Source: Cyanobacteria bacterium Co-bin13 (GTDB lineage Bacteria; Cyanobacteriota; Cyanobacteriia; Phormidesmidales; Phormidesmidaceae). Taken from it: a stretch of 7,154 nucleotides of DNA. The first letter of the stretch is position 1; each line of letters starts with the position of its first letter. Positions 1-5,279 of this stretch are shown here, piece after piece. The position numbers were made by a program, and so were the translations under genes. The notes beneath the pieces were generated by a model. It was given only the letters and a program-made list of their open reading frames with translations, searched no databases and was not told the DNA's origin. The stretch spans positions 1-7,154 of the forward strand of contig JACVRP010000191.1 of the NCBI GenBank assembly GCA_014534385.1. Reading direction: 5' to 3'.

Positions 1-1100
1 AAGGCGGCCAAGCTATTGACTTCATACAACTCTCTGGCTAGGGCGGACGCTAAATCAAATCGGAAGCCATCGACGTGCATTTCTAGCACCCAGTAGCGCA
101 GGCTGTCCATAATCAGCTTCAGCACCTGGGGGCTACGCATGTGCAGGGAGTTGCCGCAGCCCGTGAAGTCCATGTAGTAGCGGGCATCGCCCTCTACCAG
201 GCGGTAGTAACTGACGTTATCGACACCGCGCAGGGACAGAGTTGGCCCCATGTGGTTGCCCTCCCCGGTGTGGTTATAGACCACGTCAAGGATGACTTCA
301 ATGCCTGCCTTATGCAGGGCTTTGACCATCTCCTTAAACTCGGTCACCTGCTCCCCTAAGATGCCGCTGGAGCTGTAGCCAGAGAAGGGGGCTAGGTAGT
401 TAATCGAGTCGTAGCCCCAGTAGTTTCGCAGGCCTTTGCCGTCCAGGTGCCCCGGCACCGACAAAAAGTGGTGAATCGGCATCAGCTCAACGGCGGTAAT
501 GCCCAGACGCTGCAGGTGCTCAATCGCAACCGGGTGCGCTAATCCGGCATAGGTGCCCCGCAGCTCCTCCGGAATGTCGGGGTGCTGCTTGGTAAAGCCT
601 TTGACGTGGACCTCGTAAATGACGGTATCGTGCCAGCGCGTTCGCAGCAGTTCGTCGCCTTCCCAGTCGAAGGCTTCGTCAACAACCACTGACTTGGGCA
701 TGAGCTTGGCGCTGTCTAGATCCGAGTAGGAGAGGTCTTCGTCGGGGCTCTCCCAGTCGTAGCCAAACAGCTCGGGGCCGTTGCCGACTTCCCCTGAGAT
801 CGCTTTGGCGTAGGGGTCAATCAGCAGCTTGCTGGGGTTAAAGCGATGGCCTTCATGAGGTGCGTAAGGTCCATGTACCCGGTAGCCGTACTGCTGCCCC
901 GGCCCAATGCCAGGCAGGTAGCCGTGCCAGACGAAGTTGCTCACTTCCGTCAACGGCACTCGTGTTTCCTCTCCGTCTTTATCAAAAAGACAGAGATCTA
1001 CAGCCGTTGCATGTTCAGAGAAGAGCGCAAAGTTAGTACCTTTTTGATCCCAGTGGGCCCCTAGCGGATAAACGTCTCCAGGCCAAACTGCAACGTGCAT
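1..1100 (-). CDS. glgX: Glycogen debranching enzyme GlgX (isoamylase-type, GH13), 3' end outside window
   Basis: GlgX hydrolyses alpha-1,6 branch points of glycogen in the cytoplasm, usually acting on short branches left by glycogen phosphorylase. The first 366 codons are present, and the rest (about half of a usual ~700-residue protein) lies beyond base 1. The N-terminal ~110 residues look like a CBM48-type beta-sandwich (YPLGAHWDQKGTNFALFSE near residues 11-29). The GH13 barrel follows, with a YWGYD segment near 227, region I as DVVYNHT (D272, N276, H277), and region II as DGFRFDLA (344-351), where D349 should be the nucleophile. The acid/base Glu and the region IV Asp are off the window. 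The ATG at 1098-1100 has a GGAG Shine-Dalgarno (bases 1110-1113 on the plus strand) nine bases upstream, so the start is well supported. The gene diverges from cysH. The family call is firm; the GlgX rather than TreX/isoamylase label rests on similarity I recall. Confidence 0.93.
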   Translation of the reverse strand, partial: MHVAVWPGDVYPLGAHWDQKGTNFALFSEHATAVDLCLFDKDGEETRVPLTEVSNFVWHGYLPGIGPGQQYGYRVHGPYAPHEGHRFNPSKLLIDPYAKAISGEVGNGPELFGYDWESPDEDLSYSDLDSAKLMPKSVVVDEAFDWEGDELLRTRWHDTVIYEVHVKGFTKQHPDIPEELRGTYAGLAHPVAIEHLQRLGITAVELMPIHHFLSVPGHLDGKGLRNYWGYDSINYLAPFSGYSSSGILGEQVTEFKEMVKALHKAGIEVILDVVYNHTGEGNHMGPTLSLRGVDNVSYYRLVEGDARYYMDFTGCGNSLHMRSPQVLKLIMDSLRYWVLEMHVDGFRFDLASALARELYEVNSLAA

Positions 1101-1153
1101 ACGTTAAAGCTCCGCGTTTAACTGATGGTGTAATAGCTTGGAAAAATCACTAA

Positions 1154-1207
1154 TTTTGGGCCTTATAAAGCGAGACTGAAGCTTACAAGGATTATAAAGC
1201 CTCAAAA
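1154..1207. repeat. Imperfect inverted repeat containing a direct repeat of TTATAAAGC
   Basis: The left arm (1154-1168) pairs with the right arm (1192-1207): TTTTG/CAAAA, a one-base bulge at 1202, GGC/GCC, one mismatch, then TTATAA/TTATAA. This gives 14 pairs around a loop of about 23 nt. The 9-mer TTATAAAGC also occurs as a direct repeat at 1163-1171 and 1192-1200, and a shorter relative (TTAAAGC) lies at 1104-1110. Its place between divergent genes suggests an operator. No T-tract marks it as a terminator. Confidence 0.5.
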
Positions 1208-1330
1208 TAAAGTAACAAAACCAGCAGTGTGGACAATCTATCTCAGGCGAGAATCTGAGCACCTAAAATATTGGCCCTCAGCTACAGGAGCAGATGCGTG
1301 GGCAATTTCGATTATGATGCAGTAGTGGTT

Positions 1331-1362
1331 TTTCCCGGCAAAGCTAAACTTTGCTGGCGAAA
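1331..1362 (+). other. Hairpin in the probable 5' leader of cysH
   Basis: Bases 1335-1343 pair with 1349-1357 (9 bp, one G-U) around a 5-nt loop CTAAA. With one base skipped, TTTC pairs with GAAA outside it, giving 13 pairs in total. The hairpin ends 27 bases before the cysH ATG and 15 bases before its Shine-Dalgarno. It is followed by CTTGTGTTTT rather than a clean T-run, so it is a weak attenuator candidate or a leader structure. The fold is seen; any role is inferred. Confidence 0.4.
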
Positions 1363-1389
1363 TCTTGTGTTTTAGATTAGGAGTGCCTC

Positions 1390-2166
1390 ATGACCGAGGC
1401 GATGCTGCAGCACACCTCGCATCTAGACTCGCTAGCGCTGGATCTAGATGCGCTCAATCAAACCTTTAGCAATGCTGACGCCGCCAAGCTGGTGCAGTGG
1501 GGCGCTGAAACCTTTGGCGATGGCCTGGTGATGAGCACCAGCTTTGGCATTCAGTCGGCCCTGATGCTTCATCTGGTGACCCAGGTGATCCCCAGCATTC
1601 CCGTAATCTGGATAGATACGGGCTATCTACCAGCGGAGACATACCGCTTTGCTGAGGAATTAACTACCCGCCTGAATCTTAACCTGCAGGTTTACCAGTC
1701 GCCCCTCAGTCCGGCCCGCATGGAAGCCCTCTACGGGCGGCTTTGGGAGCAGCCCGATGTTGACTCGCTGAACCGCTATGACCAGGTTCGCAAGGTTGAG
1801 CCGATGCAGCGAGCCCTGAGAGACTTGGGCGCAACGGCCTGGCTAGCGGGGTTGAGAGCGAACCAAACCGACCACCGCAAAACGCTACAGCCCATTGGCC
1901 TGCAGGGCGGACGCTACAAGCTTCTACCAATTCTGCGCTGGAGTTCTAAGGACATATACGACTATTTAGTCACCCACGATCTGCCTTACCATCCGCTCTT
2001 TGATCACGGCTATGTGACCGTAGGCGATTGGCACTCGAGCCGACCCTTGACTGCCGCCGACAGCGACGAGCGCAATACCCGCTTCAACGGGCTAAAACAG
2101 GAGTGTGGGCTGCACCTGCCGCAGACCGCAGAAGAAGCAGAGAGTTTAAACTCCAGCTCACTTTAG
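1390..2166 (+). CDS. cysH: Phosphoadenosine phosphosulfate (PAPS) reductase CysH
   Basis: CysH reduces PAPS to sulfite and PAP with electrons from thioredoxin, in the cytoplasm, in assimilatory sulfate reduction. The 258-residue protein shows the adenylyl-sulfate PP-loop SFGIQS (51-56), IDTGYL (75-80), the substrate-binding WLAGLRANQTDHR segment, GYVTVGDWHSSRPL, and the C-terminal ECGLH motif with the catalytic Cys at 239. That is the only cysteine in the protein. The CC and CxxC cysteines that hold the 4Fe-4S cluster of APS reductases are absent, so PAPS rather than APS is the expected substrate. The length is close to that of the roughly 244-residue enterobacterial enzyme, plus a short N-terminal extension. 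The ATG has TAGGAG six bases upstream, a clear ribosome binding site. It is the first gene of a probable plus-strand unit with the SDR gene 28 bp downstream. Confidence 0.95.
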   Translation: MTEAMLQHTSHLDSLALDLDALNQTFSNADAAKLVQWGAETFGDGLVMSTSFGIQSALMLHLVTQVIPSIPVIWIDTGYLPAETYRFAEELTTRLNLNLQVYQSPLSPARMEALYGRLWEQPDVDSLNRYDQVRKVEPMQRALRDLGATAWLAGLRANQTDHRKTLQPIGLQGGRYKLLPILRWSSKDIYDYLVTHDLPYHPLFDHGYVTVGDWHSSRPLTAADSDERNTRFNGLKQECGLHLPQTAEEAESLNSSSL

Positions 2167-2182
2167 TTCTCTGCCAAGCGCA

Positions 2183-2214
2183 GTAAAAGGCTTCATGCTA
2201 CAAGTAGCCTTTAC
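2183..2214 (+). other. Hairpin enclosing the upstream SDR start codon
   Basis: GTAAAAGGCT (2183-2192) pairs with AGCCTTTAC (2206-2214): nine pairs with one bulged A and a 13-nt loop. The AAAAGG that would serve as Shine-Dalgarno for the ATG at 2195 lies in the left arm, and that ATG lies in the loop. No T-run follows, so it is not a standard terminator for cysH. Confidence 0.45.
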
Positions 2215-2995
2215 TGTTCACCCTGCTATGTCCTTTGGAGACACGTTACAAGCCGCTAACGCCCTGATCGTGGGAGCCAGCCAGGGAATTGGCTTGGGTT
2301 TTGTCCGGCAGCTGCTGTCTGATCAGCGCTACTCGCGTATCTACGCCACCTACCGCAACCCTGAGCGGGCTGACGCCCTGTTTGCGCTGCAAAAAGAGCA
2401 TCCACGGCTGCAGTGTGTGCCGCTGGACCTGACGGATGAGGGGCAGATTGAGGGTGCGATCGCAACCCTGCAACCCACCACGCCCCAGCTCCATCTGGTG
2501 CTCTCCTGCGTCGGTCTGCTCCACGAGGGCGACCTTCAGCCCGAAAAGAGCCTGCGCCAGCTCAACGCCGACCAGCTGCTGCGCTATTTCCAGGTCAACA
2601 GCATTGGCGCGGCGCTGCTGGCCAAGCACTGCCTGCCGCTGCTGAAGCATTCGCAGCCCAGCGTTCTCGCTGCAATCTCGGCCAAGATCGGCAGCATTGG
2701 CGACAACCAGCTGGGCGGTTGGTATGGCTACCGGGCCTCAAAAGCCGCCCTGAATATGCTGTTTCGCACCGCTGCCGTTGAGTACAGCCGCAAGAGCCCC
2801 AAAACCATTCTGGCCCTGCTCCACCCCGGCACCACCGACACCCAACTCTCCCAACCCTTTCAGCGCGGCGTGCCCCCCGAAAAGCTGTTTCCGGTAGAGC
2901 GCACCGTCGCTCAGCTAATGGCGGTGATTGAGCAGCTAGAGCCTGCCGATAGCGGCGAGTTCTTCTCCTGGGACGGTAGCCGCCTGCCCTGGTAG
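2195..2995 (+). CDS. Short-chain dehydrogenase/reductase (C-factor-like SDR)
   Basis: This is a probable NAD(P)-dependent oxidoreductase of the classical SDR superfamily, cytosolic, substrate unknown. From the 2195 start it has 266 residues. The Rossmann dinucleotide motif GASQGIG is at 27-33, and the catalytic YRASK (Y179, K183) sits in a GGWYGYRASKAALNM segment typical of the C-signal/CsgA-like cluster. The catalytic serine is probably S162 (AISAK), with S167 as the alternative. LLHPGTTDT follows the active site, as in the family. The start is unsure: ATG 2195 has an AAAAGG four bases upstream but gives 24-26 residues before the fold begins, while ATG 2228 (MSFGDT) fits the usual SDR length better but has no visible ribosome binding site. 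It follows cysH by 28 bp and is likely co-transcribed, yet nothing in the sequence ties it to sulfur metabolism. Confidence 0.88.
   Translation: MLQVAFTVHPAMSFGDTLQAANALIVGASQGIGLGFVRQLLSDQRYSRIYATYRNPERADALFALQKEHPRLQCVPLDLTDEGQIEGAIATLQPTTPQLHLVLSCVGLLHEGDLQPEKSLRQLNADQLLRYFQVNSIGAALLAKHCLPLLKHSQPSVLAAISAKIGSIGDNQLGGWYGYRASKAALNMLFRTAAVEYSRKSPKTILALLHPGTTDTQLSQPFQRGVPPEKLFPVERTVAQLMAVIEQLEPADSGEFFSWDGSRLPW
2456..2463. repeat. HIP1 octamer GCGATCGC
   Basis: A perfect palindromic octamer inside the SDR gene, read in frame as Ala-Ile-Ala (residues 88-90). Confidence 0.9.
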
Positions 2996-3059
2996 GGTTA
3001 GCGTTTATTCAGACCAATTGCCCATGCGGGTCAGCGCCAGGAAAGCTAGGGTCTAACTA

Positions 3060-3662
3060 TTGCTTTTCAATTTTCCTATGGACCTGCTTGAGAGCATCGG
3101 CATTGGCCTGGGGCTGGGGGCGGCGGCAGGCTTTCGCATCGTCGCACCGTTTTGGGTGCTGAGTGCGGTGGCCCTGTTTGGTCACGTGCCGCTGGCAGAC
3201 AATCTGAACTGGCTGGGCACCTATCCCGCCTTTCTGGGCCTGCTGGTGGCCCTGGTCGTTGAGATGCTGATTTACTTTATTCCCTGGCTAGACGCGCTGG
3301 CCGAAACCGTGGCGCTGCCGCTGGCCGCCATCGCCGGAACGCTGCTGATGGCCCTGGCCACCAATCAGCTTGACCCCTTTGCCCAGTGGAGCCTAGCCAT
3401 CATTGCAGGCGGCGGCACCGCTGCTACGGTAAGGGGCCTAAGCGGCTTCACGCGGCTGATCTCAACGGCAACGACAGGCGGGCTGGCGAACTTTTTGATT
3501 GCGATCACAGAAATCCTCGGAGCCCTGCTGCTGTCGCTGCTGGCCCTGGCCCTACCGCTCGTTGTTCTAGTCGTTGTCTCTGGGCTGCTGGTCGTCGGCA
3601 TCCGCTTTGCCCTGAAAACCTACCAAAGCTCCCGCCCAGCCGCACCTGAAGACCCCGTCTGA
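3060..3662 (+). CDS. DUF4126 family multi-pass membrane protein
   Basis: I recognise this as a DUF4126-type integral membrane protein; its function is not known to me. It has about 200 residues and is almost entirely hydrophobic. Likely membrane stretches, numbered from the TTG start, are 12-43, 57-76, 83-100, 111-124, 142-163 and 165-185. Conserved-looking features are AAAGFRIVAPFW near the N-terminus, a central GGGTAATVRG, and an RLISTATTGGLAN loop followed by an acidic residue (E151). The tail (KTYQSSRPAAPEDPV) is polar and probably cytosolic. The start is ambiguous: TTG 3060 has AGGG eight bases upstream, whereas ATG 3078 (MDLLESIG) has no Shine-Dalgarno but matches where such proteins usually begin. 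It lies 64 bp after the SDR gene with no evident terminator between, so it may be the last gene of the cysH unit. Its stop is 7 bp from that of the convergent C-S lyase. Confidence 0.82.
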   Translation: MLFNFPMDLLESIGIGLGLGAAAGFRIVAPFWVLSAVALFGHVPLADNLNWLGTYPAFLGLLVALVVEMLIYFIPWLDALAETVALPLAAIAGTLLMALATNQLDPFAQWSLAIIAGGGTAATVRGLSGFTRLISTATTGGLANFLIAITEILGALLLSLLALALPLVVLVVVSGLLVVGIRFALKTYQSSRPAAPEDPV

Positions 3663-3669
3663 TCTCGCC

Positions 3670-4869
3670 TCACAGCAGCGAGGCTATCTCTGCAATTAGC
3701 GCATCGATCTCCGACTCCAGCGTTAGGTAATGCACGCAGGCCCGCACACAGTGGGGCGACAGCAGCACCCGCAGCAAAAAGCCCCGCTCTTCTAAGTCTT
3801 TGACCAATTGCCGATGCCGCTCAGCCGAAGGCATTCCCTGTTCCAGCACATAAAAAGAGATCAGGCCGGATTCTGGTGGAGCCGAACGCAGACACTGAAT
3901 GCCCGGCAGTTCTCCCAAGCGCTGCCAGAGATAGCGGCTGAGCTGACAGATTCGCTGGTAGCGCTGCTCGGCAGTGCCCCAGGTGCGGTGGGTTGCGATC
4001 GCAGCCTCTAGCCCCGCCATCAGCGCAAAGTCCGATGTCGCCACCTCATAGCGCTGGGCACTGGGCTGCCAGCCAGTGGGATTGGCGCTGGCATCGGTGG
4101 TAATGCCGCGCCAGCCGATGTAGGTGGGATGAATCTGCTCCAGCACATCGGGCCGCACATACAGCCCGCCCAACCCGGCTGGTCCGCACCACCACTTGTG
4201 GCCGGTAAAGGCATAAAAGTCGATCTCTAAATCCGGCAGATCCAGCGGCAGCGAGCCCACCGACTGAGCCGCATCCACATGCACCAGCACGGGACGAGGC
4301 CGATTGTGGCAAAGCTGTGCGATCGCTTTCAGCGGCAGCACCTGCCCCGTATTCCAGAGAATGTGGCTGACCACCAGCATTCGAGTCTCAGGCCGCAGGT
4401 GCTGAGCTATCACCGCCACCGGATCCCCTTCATTGAGCGTATCGAGAATCGGGCAGGTGCTAGCCGTCACCCCAAAACGGCGGCAAATCTCCTGCACCGC
4501 TGCCACGATCCCCGGATGCTCACAGTCGGTCATCAAAATATGGTCGCCCGCCTGCCAAGACACCCCCCACAGGGGAATATTGCAGCCCACCGTGACGTCT
4601 TCAGTCAGGGCCATCGCTTCTACCGGAGCCCCCAATTCCTGCGCCATCGTTAGCCGCATCGCTCTCCCGGCAGCTCCAATCTGCTGATTCACATGGCCTG
4701 AAAACGGCCCCTCCTGCTGAGTTTGCTCATGGGCCTGCAAAATAGCTTCAATTGCGGAGCGAGGCATCGGTCCCTGCCCGCCGTAGTTGAAATAAGTCTT
4801 GTTGAGCAGCGCCGGGAACTGCTGCCGGAAAGCAGCCAAATCAGCCTGGGCAGAGAGAGGTGAATTCAC
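3670..4869 (-). CDS. L-cysteine/cystine C-S lyase (C-DES type), PLP-dependent class V aminotransferase fold
   Basis: The closest family I recognise is cyanobacterial C-DES, described from Synechocystis, which cleaves cystine (and more slowly cysteine) to pyruvate, ammonia and cysteine persulfide and can supply sulfur for iron-sulfur clusters in vitro. The 399 residues match that family's length. Visible landmarks are NKTYFNYGGQGPMP near the N-terminus, TDCEHPGI with H118 as likely ring-stacking residue, VDAAQS with D199 for the pyridine nitrogen, and FTGHKWWCGPAG with K225 as the Schiff-base lysine. PTYIGWRGIT and RYEVATS follow, and the C-terminal HCVRACVHY segment aligns with the end of C-DES. 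The flexible Cys-bearing loop of IscS/SufS desulfurases is not evident, which favours lyase over desulfurase. The start is GTG; an in-frame TAG lies two codons upstream and no good Shine-Dalgarno is seen. The gene diverges from the nuclease and converges on the DUF4126 gene. SufS-like desulfurase is the main alternative. Confidence 0.88.
   Translation of the reverse strand: MNSPLSAQADLAAFRQQFPALLNKTYFNYGGQGPMPRSAIEAILQAHEQTQQEGPFSGHVNQQIGAAGRAMRLTMAQELGAPVEAMALTEDVTVGCNIPLWGVSWQAGDHILMTDCEHPGIVAAVQEICRRFGVTASTCPILDTLNEGDPVAVIAQHLRPETRMLVVSHILWNTGQVLPLKAIAQLCHNRPRPVLVHVDAAQSVGSLPLDLPDLEIDFYAFTGHKWWCGPAGLGGLYVRPDVLEQIHPTYIGWRGITTDASANPTGWQPSAQRYEVATSDFALMAGLEAAIATHRTWGTAEQRYQRICQLSRYLWQRLGELPGIQCLRSAPPESGLISFYVLEQGMPSAERHRQLVKDLEERGFLLRVLLSPHCVRACVHYLTLESEIDALIAEIASLL
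3995..4002. repeat. HIP1 octamer GCGATCGC
   Basis: A perfect copy inside the C-S lyase gene, read on the minus strand in frame as Ala-Ile-Ala (from residue 290). Confidence 0.9.
4319..4326. repeat. HIP1 octamer GCGATCGC
   Basis: A second perfect copy in the C-S lyase gene, 324 bp from the first and again in the Ala-Ile-Ala frame on the minus strand (from residue 182). Confidence 0.9.
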
Positions 4870-4955
4870 AGTCAGCTATTAATTGCATCTAGGTCTCTTT
4901 CAGTGTGAGCGATGACGGCATGAATCAGTTTCCCTTCAGCAGAAAAAATAGCCTC

Positions 4956-4981
4956 CCCCTTGCTTATGCCCCTTGTTTATG
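4956..4981. repeat. 13-bp tandem repeat CCCCTTGYTTATG x2
   Basis: Bases 4956-4968 and 4969-4981 are immediately adjacent copies that differ only at position 8 (C or T). The repeat lies 87 bp upstream of the C-S lyase start and about 300 bp upstream of the nuclease start, a plausible regulator-binding location. Confidence 0.7.
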
Positions 4982-5005
4982 GTTCATCTCTGTGCTGTCA
5001 TCTGC

Positions 5006-5031
5006 CTTAATACGGTATAACTGTCATTAAG
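5006..5031. promoter_or_regulatory. Dyad CTTAAT-N14-ATTAAG with a TATAAC -10-like box
   Basis: Perfect 6-bp arms at 5006-5011 and 5026-5031 flank a 14-bp centre that holds TATAAC at 5016-5021. CTGTCA at 4995-5000 resembles a -35 hexamer, but the spacing is only 15 bp. If this is a promoter, an operator-like dyad would straddle its -10 region and the nuclease transcript would have a leader of about 250 nt. Confidence 0.3.
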
Positions 5032-5279
5032 TCATGTTCATTTCGTCAAGTGCTAGGTTCGGCTGCCTGCTCTGACCCAGTTTCAAGTTTTGCTATCACC
5101 ACTCCTTAAGGCTCTTGAAATGATCCCGTGGGGACTTGGTTCGTATTTCAACCCATGCTCCAGTGCTTCAGCTAGCCCGCAGAAGCAGGGATCGTCTCGG
5201 CTGGGCCTGCTCCCGTGGCTTACGAAACAGGTTCTGTTCAGGCTGACGCTATTCTGTTCCCCTGCCTCCGCACATCACC

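Larger units (their letters stand above)
1101..1389. promoter_or_regulatory. Divergent intergenic region between glgX and cysH
   Basis: This 289-bp AT-richer stretch must hold the promoters of both divergent genes. I see no ORF in it. It contains an imperfect inverted repeat (1154-1207), a hairpin (1331-1362) ahead of cysH, a TATGAT -10-like hexamer at 1313-1318 on the plus strand without a recognisable -35, the glgX ribosome binding site (GGAG, minus strand, 1110-1113), and the cysH ribosome binding site (TAGGAG, 1378-1383). No GTA-N8-TAC NtcA site was found by eye. Confidence 0.7.
4870..5279. promoter_or_regulatory. Divergent intergenic region between C-S lyase and nuclease
   Basis: A 410-bp gap without a convincing gene. 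A 66-codon TTG-started frame at 5090-5290 looks random. The left half is AT-richer and carries a 13-bp tandem repeat (4956-4981) and a dyad over a TATAAC hexamer (5006-5031). The right half (5090-5279) is GC-richer with nothing I can name. Promoters for both divergent genes should lie here, and no strong -35/-10 pair is obvious on either strand. Confidence 0.6.

Noticed and set aside
141..359. 72-codon plus-strand frame over the glgX region
   Set aside because: It lies opposite the well-supported glgX frame and its product resembles no protein family; it is a shadow frame, as is the one at 846-1064.
3001..3059. AGACC/GGTCT inverted repeat between the SDR and DUF4126 genes
   Set aside because: Only five pairs separated by about 34 nt, with no T-tract; this is within chance for the region.
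3670..4869. C-S lyase annotated as SufS/IscS cysteine desulfurase
   Set aside because: It shares the fold and the PLP lysine, but the N-terminal NYGGQG, the segments around K225 and the C-terminus follow the C-DES lyase, and no desulfurase catalytic-Cys loop is evident.
4984..5003. Direct repeat TCATCT (4984-4989 and 4998-5003)
   Set aside because: A 6-mer repeated once in an AT/CT-rich stretch is expected by chance.
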